A DNA stretch of 64,000 bases from Lutimaribacter_A marinistellae (GTDB lineage: Bacteria; Pseudomonadota; Alphaproteobacteria; Rhodobacterales; Rhodobacteraceae). Under the pieces are notes generated by a model that worked only from the letters and a program-made list of their open reading frames with translations, made no database searches and had not been told where the DNA came from. The stretch is taken from contig NZ_JBHRXI010000025.1 of assembly GCF_042648365.1 (NCBI RefSeq), positions 166,182 to 230,181 of the forward strand, given 5' to 3'. The position numbers and the translations under genes were made by a program. Positions 8,523 to 17,071 of this stretch are shown here, in pieces; positions within the stretch are counted from its first letter, which is position 1, and every line of letters starts with the position of its first letter.

Positions 8523-9272
8523 GTGGAAGTCATCGCCTGCTACTCGAACAAAGGCGGGGTCGGCAAAACAGCGACCTCAGTCAACCTGGCCCATGCTCTC
8601 GCCGAAGGCGGGAAACGCGTGCTTTTGTGTGATCTCGACCCGCAAGGCGCGTCGAGTTTCTATTTCAGGGTAAAGCCCTCCAAGAAACTGGACGAGGCGC
8701 GTTTCTTCGAGGATGTCGCGCGATTCACCAAGGCCATCCGTGCGAGCGATTTCGAACGGTTGGACATTCTGCCCGCGAACATGAGCTTTCGGGATTTCGA
8801 CGTTTTCCTGGCCCGGATGCGCAATAAGCGGTCGCGCCTCAAGAAAGCGTTGAGCGCGGTCGGCAATGATTACGATGTTATCGTGTTGGATTGCCCGCCG
8901 AATATTTCGGCCCTCTCCGAGAACGTTTTCAAGGCGGCCAACCGGATCATCGTTCCCGTGATTCCGACGACTCTCTCTGCGCGAACGTTCGAACAATTGG
9001 TCGAGTTCTTCGACGAGCACGGGTTGCGCCGTCGAAAGCTGGCGCCGTTCTTTTCGATGGTGGAAACGCGCAAGTCCCTGCATACCGACACGATGAAAGA
9101 AATGCGCGCACGGTATCGCAAGCTGTTTCTCGAAAGCACAATTCCATTCTCGGCGGATGTGGAGCGCATGGGGCTGAAACGCGCCCCGGTGCGCAGTTAT
9201 GCTGCCAAAAAACCAGCCGGGCGTGCCTATGCCGCCCTTTACAAGGAAGTTTTGGGCAGCGGGGTCAAATGA
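8523..9272 (+). CDS. Orphan ParA/MinD-type ATPase
   Basis: Encodes 249 residues from the GTG at 8523 (VEVIACYSNKGGVGKTA), 1 nt after the CHAD stop and preceded by GGAGGG. The deviant Walker A has both lysines (K10 and K15). Walker A' is DLDPQGASS, Walker B is VIVLDCPP, and VPVIPTTLSARTF is the usual ParA switch-following strand. There is no N-terminal HTH, so this is the short form found in type Ib plasmid systems and in cargo positioners such as McdA. Such ATPases bind nucleoid DNA with ATP and are released by a partner. No ParB is nearby; the RHH protein is the candidate partner and the CHAD protein the candidate cargo adaptor. Confidence 0.93.
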   Translation: MEVIACYSNKGGVGKTATSVNLAHALAEGGKRVLLCDLDPQGASSFYFRVKPSKKLDEARFFEDVARFTKAIRASDFERLDILPANMSFRDFDVFLARMRNKRSRLKKALSAVGNDYDVIVLDCPPNISALSENVFKAANRIIVPVIPTTLSARTFEQLVEFFDEHGLRRRKLAPFFSMVETRKSLHTDTMKEMRARYRKLFLESTIPFSADVERMGLKRAPVRSYAAKKPAGRAYAALYKEVLGSGVK

Positions 9273-9736
9273 TGGGGCAGGAGATCGAACGCAAGTTCCT
9301 GGTTCGGGAAATGCCGGACCTCGCCGAGGCCAATTCGGCCGCAATCCGCCAAGGTTACCTGACGACGCCGGGCGACTCGGTTGAAATGCGGCTTCGCCAG
9401 AAAGGCGCACGGTATTTCCTGACGCTCAAGGGCGAGGGAGGTATTGTCCGGCGCGAGGAAGAGGCCGAGATACCGGTGGCCGTTTTCGAGACCTTCTGGC
9501 CGGCGACCGAAGGCAGGCGCGTTGAAAAAACACGCCATACCGGCGCTTTGGCCGATGGTCTATTCTTTGAATTGGACGTCTTCGAAGGCGCGCTGAAAGG
9601 GTTGAAGCTCGTCGAAGTGGAATTTGCAAACGAGACGGCTGCCCGCAACTTCAGCCCACCCGACTGGTTCGGCGAAGACGTTAGTGAAGATGGACGCTAC
9701 AAGAACCGGGCACTCGCGATCGACGGTCAACCCTGA
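9272..9736 (+). CDS. CYTH-domain (triphosphate tunnel) protein
   Basis: Encodes 154 residues, a single CYTH domain. The start EIERKFLV holds the ExExK metal/triphosphate motif. Basic and acidic strand residues follow in EMRLRQKGARYFLTLKGEG, RREEEAEIP and ELDVFEGALKGLKLVEVEF, consistent with a complete tunnel. Bacterial members hydrolyse inorganic tripolyphosphate or related triphosphates. The start overlaps the ParA stop (ATGATGA; an ATG at 9269 would add one Met), so translation is coupled. The 3' end overlaps the convergent histidine kinase gene by 10 nt. Unlike the N-terminal half of the CHAD protein, this domain looks catalytically intact. Confidence 0.93.
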   Translation: MGQEIERKFLVREMPDLAEANSAAIRQGYLTTPGDSVEMRLRQKGARYFLTLKGEGGIVRREEEAEIPVAVFETFWPATEGRRVEKTRHTGALADGLFFELDVFEGALKGLKLVEVEFANETAARNFSPPDWFGEDVSEDGRYKNRALAIDGQP

Positions 9737-11079
9737 CGGGCCAGAGTAAAGGTTGCCTCAAACCCCGGCGACAGGCAGCGCGGTTCGAACTTGCCGCCGT
9801 GCATGCGGGCAATCGCCGCCACAAGGGCGAGACCCAAGCCCGAAGACCCATCGCCGCGAGACGGGTCAAGAGTGACAAAGGGTTGCTCGAGTTTGTGCAG
9901 GTCGCTTTCGGGCACGCCGGGGCCAGCATCGGCTACAGCCAGTCGCACATGCTTGTCCGTGCTTTCGGCCCGCAAGGAAATGGTCGAGCCGTCGGGTGCG
10001 TAGCGCAACGCGTTCTCCACCAGGTTCGAAAGCGCTTGGGCCAAGAGAGCCCTGTGTCCCGGCAGGACCGTGTCTTCGGCGGATACGTCCAATGCAATGC
10101 CACGCTCGGCCGCAACGGGTTCGTAGAGTTCGGCCACGTCCTGCAGCAGCCGTGCGGGACGGACCGGCTCAAACTGGTCGCGACCAAGCCCTGCCTCGGC
10201 TCGCGAAATGGCCGTGAGCTGGGAGAGTACCTTGAGCAGGTGATCGACTTCGGCCAACGCGCGCGTGCCATCGGTTTCGCGGGTCTCGGGCGAAAGCGTT
10301 GCATCGGCAAGTGTTTCGATCCGCTGGCGAAGCCGCGACAGCGGCGACCGCAAATCATGTGCGATGGCGTTGGATGTCGTTCGCAAATTGCTTACCAGTT
10401 CCTCAATGCGATCCAACATCTCGTTCAATGTACCGGCCATCTGGTCTATCTCGTCCCCCGTGCCGCGCAATGGAATACGTTGGCTGAGGTCGCCGGAGAC
10501 GATCTCTCCGGCTGTAAGGGCGGTTTCCTGAAGCCGCGAAAAAACGAGACGGGTCAGCAGACCACCGGTCAAGAGGCTGAGCACGGTCGCCGCCAGCAGC
10601 GCAAGACCCATAGTACGAAGCAGAACCTGCTCGAATTGGCGCCGGGCGCTCGCGTCGCGCCCGACCAAGAGCCGTTCTCCACCGCGTAATTGCAGGGACG
10701 CGGCCGAAATCGGAACCGTTTCGCCAGAGGCGGTTCGGATAAGGTCCAGCTCAACCCAACCACTGCCGGGTTCCACGTCAGGCGGCCAGCGTAGCATGTT
10801 GCCTGCCAGCACCGTCCCGAAGCGGTTCGTCAGTAGGTAGAGCGCATCGCGGCGTTCCGCATCGACTGCGCGCCGTTCGATCGCGGTGATGAGACCAAGA
10901 ACACCCAGGCGCTCGTAATCGTCTTCCAAACCCGCAAGTTCGGCTTCGACGACCGACCGGGTTTCCGCGGCGATGGTCCGGTTGGCGGTTACATAGACGA
11001 GTGCCAAAACGGCCGCCGCCAATACGGTGCTGAGAAGCATGGCCGCAAGGACCAACCGTGTGCGGGCGTTGCGCAGCAC
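9727..11079 (-). CDS. Two-component sensor histidine kinase
   Basis: Encodes 450 residues from a GTG at 11079, 1 nt after the response-regulator stop. TM1 spans about residues 8-30, followed by a periplasmic sensor region of about 120 residues, TM2 at about 155-180 and then HAMP. The H-box is AIAHDLRSPLSRL with H241. The ATPase domain has NLVENALRYAPDGS, VADAGPGVPE and GSSGLGLALV. It should phosphorylate the adjacent OmpR-type regulator. The gene order degP, regulator, kinase suggests an envelope or protein-folding stress input, as with CpxA-like systems, but the signal cannot be read from sequence. Confidence 0.93.
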   Translation of the reverse strand: MLRNARTRLVLAAMLLSTVLAAAVLALVYVTANRTIAAETRSVVEAELAGLEDDYERLGVLGLITAIERRAVDAERRDALYLLTNRFGTVLAGNMLRWPPDVEPGSGWVELDLIRTASGETVPISAASLQLRGGERLLVGRDASARRQFEQVLLRTMGLALLAATVLSLLTGGLLTRLVFSRLQETALTAGEIVSGDLSQRIPLRGTGDEIDQMAGTLNEMLDRIEELVSNLRTTSNAIAHDLRSPLSRLRQRIETLADATLSPETRETDGTRALAEVDHLLKVLSQLTAISRAEAGLGRDQFEPVRPARLLQDVAELYEPVAAERGIALDVSAEDTVLPGHRALLAQALSNLVENALRYAPDGSTISLRAESTDKHVRLAVADAGPGVPESDLHKLEQPFVTLDPSRGDGSSGLGLALVAAIARMHGGKFEPRCLSPGFEATFTLARQG

Positions 11080-11080
11080 G

Positions 11081-11761
11081 TCAGGCGTCGCTCATCATGT
11101 AACCCGCGCCGCGGACAGTTTCGATCAGGGGGGACTCCGAGTTGTCTCCGATCTGGCGGCGCAGCTTCGAGATATGTACGTCCACGATGTTGGTGCTCGG
11201 ATCGAAATGATAATCCCACACGCCTTCGAGCAGCATCGTTCGAGAGATGACCCGGTTCTTGCGGCGCAGGAAATACTCGAGGATCTGAAATTCACGCGGT
11301 GTCAGCGTGATCTCGCGTCCGGCACGGGTGACCCGGCGACGCAGCAGGTCCATCTCCAGATCACGGCATGACAGCAAAGCCGTCTCCTCGGCCTCTTGCG
11401 GTCGGCGTAGCAATGCCTCGATCCGCGCATGCAGTTCCTGAAAAGAAAAGGGTTTGACGAGGTAGTCGTCAGCCCCCGCACGCAGGCCTTTGACGCGTTC
11501 GTCGACCGCGCTCATTGCGGTCAGCATCAGGACCGGGGTGCGCATTCCGGCGGCGCGCAAGGACTTGATGAGTGCAAGCCCATCCAAACCAGGGAGCATC
11601 CGGTCCAAAACAATAGCGTCAAAGGAGCCATCGGTTGCGAGGTAAAGCCCCTCGCGCCCGTCGGTGGCGGCTTCAACGGCGAAACCCTCTTCGGCGAAAC
11701 CCTTGGCGACGAACTCGCGGGTTTCTGTGTCGTCCTCAATGATCAACAGGCGGCGGCTCAT
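11081..11761 (-). CDS. OmpR/PhoB-family response regulator
   Basis: Encodes 226 residues. The receiver domain has the acidic pair E9-D10-D11, phospho-acceptor D53 (VLDRMLPGLDG), Thr in LMLTAMS and Lys in YLVKPFS. A winged-helix DNA-binding domain of OmpR type follows (LTPREFQILEYFLRRKNRVISRTMLLEGVW and later VDVHISKLRRQI). The start ATG at 11761 has AGGAGAC upstream; a 48-residue upstream extension is not protein-like. It lies downstream of degP beyond a predicted terminator and forms an operon with the kinase. Confidence 0.95.
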   Translation of the reverse strand: MSRRLLIIEDDTETREFVAKGFAEEGFAVEAATDGREGLYLATDGSFDAIVLDRMLPGLDGLALIKSLRAAGMRTPVLMLTAMSAVDERVKGLRAGADDYLVKPFSFQELHARIEALLRRPQEAEETALLSCRDLEMDLLRRRVTRAGREITLTPREFQILEYFLRRKNRVISRTMLLEGVWDYHFDPSTNIVDVHISKLRRQIGDNSESPLIETVRGAGYMMSDA

Positions 11762-11847
11762 CTGGCTCGATGTCTCCTTTCGGCATGGGGTATAAGGCAT
11801 GCGCCAAGGCGTTGCACGTGGGTTGCGACGCAAGGGCCGGGCACCCC

Positions 11848-11883
11848 AAAAAAGGGCGCCCGGCGACCCGGCCGATGCCGGGC
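11848..11883 (-). terminator. Rho-independent terminator downstream of the DegP gene
   Basis: Read on the minus strand, a perfect 7-bp stem GCCCGGC / GCCGGGC (11877-11883 and 11858-11864) lies about 40 nt after the protease stop and is followed by GCCC and six T residues. It separates degP from the two-component genes, which may still receive read-through. Confidence 0.62.
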
Positions 11884-11923
11884 TTGCGCACCGCCCACTC
11901 CCCACGGGCGGCGGGCTTCGGGG

Positions 11924-13327
11924 TCAAGCGATCCGGACAGGTATGAAGATCTGGCTGCCGCCGCGCTTGACAAGCAAAAGGGCCGGATCGGTCGGTTCAG
12001 TTTGCAGCGCATCTTTGAGCGCCTGCGGGGACGGCGTTGCCTGGCTGCCAAGCTTGACGATCACATCGCCCGGGCGAAGGCCGGCCTGCTCGGCAGGGCT
12101 GCCCGATTTCAGCGACATGACGACCACACCTTCCGTCGATGCGTCTACACCGGCTTGGGCGCGGGTATCAGCCGTGAGCGGCGCCACGGTCACGCCAAGA
12201 GCCTTGCCCGAAGCGAGTTCTTCAACGGTTTCCTCGACCTCCATCGCCGCCTTGAACGCGCCGACCGTGACGGTAACCGTCTCTTCCTTGCCATTGCGCA
12301 AAACAGAGATATCGGCATTTTCTCCGGTATCTGTTGCACCCACAAGTCGCGGTAGATCGGAGCTGGAGGTGACGGACTTGCCGCCAAATGACAGGATAAC
12401 GTCGCCTGCCTTGAGCACACCCTCTGCTGGGCTACCTTCGACCACCTCGGAAACCAACGCGCCTTTGGCACCATCCAGCCCAAGCGCCTCGGCAATGTCG
12501 GGGCTTACATTCTGGATAGAGACCCCCAGCCAACCACGGTCAACCTTGCCATCGTCGAGCAGATCCTCGACCACCTCGTCGAGGATGTTCGAGGTCACCG
12601 CGAAACCGAGGCCGACAGAGCCACCGGTGGGAGAGTAGATGGCTGAGTTCACGCCAATCACGTCGCCCTGCATATTGAACAATGGGCCACCGGAATTGCC
12701 CTTGTTGATGGCGGCGTCCGTCTGGATGAATTCGGCATAGGGGCCCTCGGAAATGTTCCGGCCCTTGGCCGAGACGATGCCGGTGGTGACGGTCTGGTTA
12801 AGGCCAAACGGATTGCCGACGGCAAAAACATCTTCGCCTACGCGGATCGCATCGCTGTCACCCAACTCAAGCGCGGGAAGGTTGTCGGCCTCGATGCGCA
12901 GCAGCGCCAGATCGGTCAGCGGGTCCGTGCCAATCACCTCGGCGTCGAAGCTGCGGTCATCCGACAAGCGTACGGTCACCTTGTCAGCGCCTTCGACCAC
13001 ATGGTTGTTCGTAACGATCAATCCGTCCGCTTCGATCACGAACCCGGATCCCAGCCCCTGGCGCGGTCCCTGCTTGGGCATCGGCATGCCCTCGGGCATG
13101 CCGAACTGGCGAAAAAACTCACCGAAGGGGTGGCCTTGCATGTCTGGAACCTGTGCAGGCTGCGATTGCGCGGTCTGCGTCGCCAGGATGGTAACGACCG
13201 ATGGCGCGACCTCTTCGACCAGATCGGCAAGTGCCTCATCCGCCAAAGCGGGTAGGGCGGTGCTCGACATCAGCACAGCGCCAAGCGCGGACGCACCCAG
13301 CCAGTTTTTCGTTTGCATGCTCATCAT
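11924..13327 (-). CDS. DegP/HtrA (Do family) periplasmic serine protease
   Basis: Encodes 467 residues, with an N-terminal signal peptide (about 1-29, cleavage near ALPALAD). A trypsin-like domain has catalytic triad H109 (TNNHVVEG), D139 (DLALLRIE) and S212 (GNSGGPLF). Two PDZ domains follow (about 265-355 and 375-460). The family degrades or chaperones misfolded envelope proteins. The start ATG is chosen by AAGGAG 5 nt upstream; the longer open frame to 13576 runs into the CobW-type gene. It is followed by the response regulator and kinase, which could couple protease supply to envelope stress. The catalytic residues are all present. Confidence 0.96.
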   Translation of the reverse strand: MMSMQTKNWLGASALGAVLMSSTALPALADEALADLVEEVAPSVVTILATQTAQSQPAQVPDMQGHPFGEFFRQFGMPEGMPMPKQGPRQGLGSGFVIEADGLIVTNNHVVEGADKVTVRLSDDRSFDAEVIGTDPLTDLALLRIEADNLPALELGDSDAIRVGEDVFAVGNPFGLNQTVTTGIVSAKGRNISEGPYAEFIQTDAAINKGNSGGPLFNMQGDVIGVNSAIYSPTGGSVGLGFAVTSNILDEVVEDLLDDGKVDRGWLGVSIQNVSPDIAEALGLDGAKGALVSEVVEGSPAEGVLKAGDVILSFGGKSVTSSSDLPRLVGATDTGENADISVLRNGKEETVTVTVGAFKAAMEVEETVEELASGKALGVTVAPLTADTRAQAGVDASTEGVVVMSLKSGSPAEQAGLRPGDVIVKLGSQATPSPQALKDALQTEPTDPALLLVKRGGSQIFIPVRIA

Positions 13328-13428
13328 GGATCTCCTTGGTCCTTTTGTCTTGGGGTGCCTGTCCCCAAGCTTGAACGAGGAGATAAAGGGTGAACCTGAC
13401 AGCGCGCTGACCGCGGGATTAAGAAAGT

Positions 13429-14304
13429 TTAATCTTCGATGTCCGCGCCACGCCACCAGCGGTCGATTTCTTGGGGCGTGATCCGATCTGCAAGTCCCAA
13501 ACCAACAAGTGCAGGTGTGCCATCCTTTACCGGCCGCAGTTCGACGTGATGGCCTACAACATGCACTTCGGTGCATCCGTCAAGGCCAGGAACGATCCCC
13601 TTGAGCCGGTAGAGGTCAGAGGGGCGAGCCGCGAGTTTATCCCATAATGCATCGCGTGAATGTGCGGAGACTTTATCGGTCGCCCAATGGCAATAGGCCG
13701 GGTGCGCGTTTGCAGGCCTGGATCGGAGAAGGGGGGTAAGGCCGAACAGCAACGGCGCAAGCCCGCCGCCTGCTGGGAGTCTTTGTGGTTCTGTCAGATG
13801 ATGCGCGGCGAGTGCGCCCCTGAGGCTATCTGTCAGATCACCCTTTGTCAGCAAGAGCAAATCGGCCACGGCCATCTGTTGAGCTACCTGAGGTGCAATC
13901 AGTGGGTCCGACAGCAGGCCGGTGGCGTTTTGTGCATCCACCAGCGTGACGATCCCGGCATAGGACAGATCAGGTTCTGCCTTCGCCGCGTTCGCAATTG
14001 CGGCCGGATCGGCAATGCCGCTCGCCTCGATTACCAGATGATCGGGCCTCGGGTCGCGGTCGAGCGCGTCGCCAAGGGCCAGGAACAGATCGGCGCCCAT
14101 CGTGCAGCAGACGCAGCCGTTGGTCAGTGCGATGGTATCGTCGCCTTTCGCGGCGATCAGGGCCGCGTCGATGTTGATGGCGCCAAAGTCATTGACCATC
14201 ACCAGAAGGCGCAGCCCGTGATCCTCGGCCAGCAGACGATTTATGAGCGTCGTTTTTCCAGCACCGAGGTAGCCGGAAATGACTGTCAGCGGCAGCCGCA
14301 TCAT
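13429..14304 (-). CDS. COG0523 (CobW/G3E) GTPase, candidate metallochaperone
   Basis: Encodes 291 residues. Walker A is GYLGAGKTT (11-19). The metal-binding CxCC motif is GCVCCT (C64, C66, C67), and LLLTKGD is an NKxD-like guanine motif. The C-terminal CobW_C domain is short. COG0523 proteins use GTP to load Zn, Co or Ni onto client enzymes. Its ATG overlaps the stop of the upstream amidohydrolase gene by 4 nt, so the metal-dependent amidohydrolase is the obvious candidate client. No Zur-box search was possible. The final helix-rich tail WWRGADIED is unusual but unremarkable. Confidence 0.9.
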   Translation of the reverse strand: MMRLPLTVISGYLGAGKTTLINRLLAEDHGLRLLVMVNDFGAINIDAALIAAKGDDTIALTNGCVCCTMGADLFLALGDALDRDPRPDHLVIEASGIADPAAIANAAKAEPDLSYAGIVTLVDAQNATGLLSDPLIAPQVAQQMAVADLLLLTKGDLTDSLRGALAAHHLTEPQRLPAGGGLAPLLFGLTPLLRSRPANAHPAYCHWATDKVSAHSRDALWDKLAARPSDLYRLKGIVPGLDGCTEVHVVGHHVELRPVKDGTPALVGLGLADRITPQEIDRWWRGADIED

Positions 14305-15929
14305 ACCAGGTGCAAACGTCCACCGGAGACGGTGCCAAGCACCGGAACGTCCTTCAGTCTCTGACGTCCGACAGCGGTGGGGTCGTCGCCCAGAACGGCA
14401 AAATCCGCGATCTTTCCCGTTTCAATGGAGCCGATTTCGTCATCGAGCTTCAGGGTGTAGGCCGCACCCAGTGTAATCGCGTAAAGCGCCTCGTTCACGC
14501 TGATGCGCTGCGCATCACCCAGTGTCCGGCCTGACATGGTTTGTCGGTTTACGGCACACCATGCGGTGAACAGTGGTCCCATGGGAGTAACAGGAGCATC
14601 GGAATGGATGGCGACGTTCACGCCCTCGTCCAGAGCCGATCGGACCGCGTCCATCCGCTGCGCGCGATCCTCGCCAATGGTCAGGGCGGCATGCTGATCT
14701 CCGAAGTACCAGATATGGTTGGAGAATATGTTGGTGCAAACGCCCATATCCGCGCAGCGCCGGAACTGATCGACGCCCATCATCTGGCAATGTTGCAATA
14801 CATGACGCGCTCCCGGCCAGGGATGCTTTTTTCCCGCTGCTTCGATTGCGTCAAGTGAAACGTCCGACGCCTCGTCGCCGTTTACGTGGATATGCATCTG
14901 TACACCGTGTTTCTGCATCGCCTCGCAAAGGGCATGAATCGTTTCGGGAGGTGTGTTCCATATCCCATTCGGCTGGCCGCCGACATAGCCCGGCCATTTG
15001 ACTCGTGCGGTCCAGCCCTGGATCGACCCGTCAGTCATCAACTTCACCGCGCCCATTCGCAGTTTATCGGTGGATTTGGCGCGTAGGGAGAGTGCTCGGA
15101 GAGCGATTTCATCGGGGTCGTGTCCGACCGTTCCGAGGGCAGGAACGATGCGGACAGCGAACTCGTCGTCACCCGTCACGCGTAGAAGCGTGTCGAGGTC
15201 GGCATCCTCCATCTGCGAATAAAGGTCGGTCACCGTAGTGACACCAGCGTGCTTGCATACGTCGGCGTAGGCGCGGATCGCTTCTTCTTTCTGGGACAGG
15301 CCACGGAAATCCACGCCGGTGCGGCGCATGACCGGGAACATCGCCGCCATTTCCTGCAATTCGCCGGTGGGCTCGCCGTCCGGCCCCTTCACCACGCCCT
15401 CGACATTGGTTTGGCGATTGTATCCTGCCATCTCGAGCGCCGTGGAATTGGCGCAAAGCAAGTGAAAATTCGAATACATGATCACTACCGGTCGATCATC
15501 TGCGATCCGGTCGAGATGGTGGCGATTCAGGCGTTCGGTAGGCAGGAAAATCGGGTCGAACCCCCAGCCGATTAGTGGCGCGCCTTCGGGCAGGTCCGAG
15601 GCCTGCTTACGCAACCGCTCCACCACTGCGTCGATATCCGTCATTCCCTTGTGCCATTTGCCTCGTGGATCGATGCGGTCATGATACCCGGCATAGGCGA
15701 AGTTCCACATCGCGCCGGCCATCATATGGGCGTGGCCCTCGACGAAGCCTGGCATGAGAACCGTATCTGCAAGGCTTTCATCATGTGCGACCTCGCCCCA
15801 GGCATCGGCACAGTCGGACCCACCCACCGCCAAGATGCGACCGTCCCGAACCGCGACATGCGTGGCCTCTGGACGGCTGGGGTCCATCGTGATGATTTTT
15901 CGGGCCCGGAATACTGTTATCGCGGCCAT
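14301..15929 (-). CDS. Metal-dependent amidohydrolase, YtcJ-like (amidohydrolase 3)
   Basis: Encodes 542 residues. The metal-binding HxH is H66/H68 in GFVEGHAHMM. Downstream ligands are likely in QMHIHVNGD, ARHVLQHCQM and NVAIHSDAPVTP. An N-terminal beta-sandwich segment (VRDGRILAVGG) and the C-terminal IETGKIADFAVLGDDP are typical of amidohydrolases that wrap ends together. The family cleaves amides or N-acyl and ring C-N bonds, and the substrate is unknown. It is divergent from the LysR gene, and a complete peptide-type importer follows on the other strand, so the substrate may be imported by it. It overlaps the CobW-type gene by 4 nt. Confidence 0.9.
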   Translation of the reverse strand: MAAITVFRARKIITMDPSRPEATHVAVRDGRILAVGGSDCADAWGEVAHDESLADTVLMPGFVEGHAHMMAGAMWNFAYAGYHDRIDPRGKWHKGMTDIDAVVERLRKQASDLPEGAPLIGWGFDPIFLPTERLNRHHLDRIADDRPVVIMYSNFHLLCANSTALEMAGYNRQTNVEGVVKGPDGEPTGELQEMAAMFPVMRRTGVDFRGLSQKEEAIRAYADVCKHAGVTTVTDLYSQMEDADLDTLLRVTGDDEFAVRIVPALGTVGHDPDEIALRALSLRAKSTDKLRMGAVKLMTDGSIQGWTARVKWPGYVGGQPNGIWNTPPETIHALCEAMQKHGVQMHIHVNGDEASDVSLDAIEAAGKKHPWPGARHVLQHCQMMGVDQFRRCADMGVCTNIFSNHIWYFGDQHAALTIGEDRAQRMDAVRSALDEGVNVAIHSDAPVTPMGPLFTAWCAVNRQTMSGRTLGDAQRISVNEALYAITLGAAYTLKLDDEIGSIETGKIADFAVLGDDPTAVGRQRLKDVPVLGTVSGGRLHLV

Positions 15930-15951
15930 TGGGTCCTCCCGGTGTTTTCAA

Positions 15952-15977
15952 CACGGGTAACGCAGGTGAAACCCGTG
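15952..15977. promoter_or_regulatory. Inverted repeat between the amidohydrolase and LysR genes
   Basis: CACGGGT (15952-15958) and ACCCGTG (15971-15977) form a perfect 7-bp inverted repeat with a 12-nt spacer inside the 96-bp divergent intergenic region. This is the right place and size for a LysR-family operator controlling both genes. Binding is inferred. Confidence 0.45.
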
Positions 15978-16025
15978 GGAAAATGGATTTACTGTGCAGC
16001 AAAGATCGGCAAAATGTTGTTAGCC

Positions 16026-16982
16026 ATGCATTTCACACTCAAACAACTCCGCTACCTCGATGCCGCGCTGCGGTGTGGATCGATTGCCAAGGCCGCGAGC
16101 GAGATGAATATCTCGCAAAGTTCGATAACCGCTGCCATTGACCTGATCGAGCAGACTATCGGGACTGATCTGTTTCGCCGTATCCCGGCCAAGGGTATCG
16201 TGCCGACGAAAACAGGGCTGGAGGTCGGCGAACGGGTCAGCGCCTTTCTCGACCAGGCACGGGTTTTCGAGTCCGACCTCATGTCGATCGCCGGTGACCC
16301 GACCGGTACTTTGCGGCTGGGCTGCTATGCGCCGACGGCGCCTTACGTTTTGCCACCGATCTTGAGCCGGATCGCACAAAAATACCCTTCGATCAGGATC
16401 GAGTTGACCGAGGGCGACATGGAAAGCATAGCCACCCATCTGGCGACGGGTGCGGTCGATGTCGCGTTGACCTACCGGGCAGGGCTTGAGGTCGATCCAC
16501 CTTTCGACTCGCTTTTTCTGGCTCACCCTTGGGCGCTATTGCCGGTGAACTCGCCCTTGGCGGAACGTGACGAGGTGAGCCTGCATGATCTCGCACCATT
16601 ACCGATGATCCTGCTGGATTTGCCAAATACCGAGGATTACTTCCGCGCCCTGTTCGAGAACGAGGGTCTTACGCCGAACGTGGTACATTCGACCCGGTCA
16701 AGCTCGGTCCTGCGTGGCCTCGTGGCCAGCGATTTCGGGTATTCGATCTTGAATATCTGCGGTCCAAACGATCGTGATGGACGAAACGGTTATCGCGCTT
16801 TGCCAATCATCGAAGACGTGGCCGCGCCGGAATTCGGTGTAGCCTATCTTGGCCCGCTTCACGGATCAGCCATTGTCGAGGCGGTGCGCAGTATCGCCGC
16901 GGAACTGACAACGCAGGGAGCTTTCGAGCCGATACTCATGCCGCCACGCATTCTGGCATCGACCAGAAAGTGCATTGAATAG
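16026..16982 (+). CDS. LysR-family transcriptional regulator
   Basis: Encodes 318 residues. The N-terminal winged helix (about 1-60) is MHFTLKQLRYLDAALRCGSIAKAASEMNISQSSITAAI in type, with LFRR closing the wing. A periplasmic-binding-like effector domain follows (about 90-300). The start ATG at 16026 matches the usual LTTR beginning; an ATG four codons upstream is also in frame. It is divergent from the amidohydrolase and upstream of the binding protein of the importer, so it probably controls uptake and breakdown of that pathway's substrate. The effector is unknown. Confidence 0.93.
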   Translation: MHFTLKQLRYLDAALRCGSIAKAASEMNISQSSITAAIDLIEQTIGTDLFRRIPAKGIVPTKTGLEVGERVSAFLDQARVFESDLMSIAGDPTGTLRLGCYAPTAPYVLPPILSRIAQKYPSIRIELTEGDMESIATHLATGAVDVALTYRAGLEVDPPFDSLFLAHPWALLPVNSPLAERDEVSLHDLAPLPMILLDLPNTEDYFRALFENEGLTPNVVHSTRSSSVLRGLVASDFGYSILNICGPNDRDGRNGYRALPIIEDVAAPEFGVAYLGPLHGSAIVEAVRSIAAELTTQGAFEPILMPPRILASTRKCIE

Positions 16983-16994
16983 ATCTTTCCGACA

Positions 16995-17013
16995 CAGAAA
17001 ACGCTGTTTTCTG
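16995..17013. promoter_or_regulatory. Perfect inverted repeat upstream of the binding-protein gene
   Basis: CAGAAAAC (16995-17002) and GTTTTCTG (17006-17013) form a perfect 8-bp inverted repeat with a 3-nt centre, 58 nt before the start of the solute-binding protein and 12 nt after the LysR stop. It could be an operator for the importer operon or a weak terminator for the LysR gene. It differs in sequence from the repeat at 15952-15977. Confidence 0.4.
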
Positions 17014-17071
17014 CGGGATAGGCCACGGCTAGCCTCTTCTGAAAGCTGAAAAAGCCAACCGGGAGAGCATA

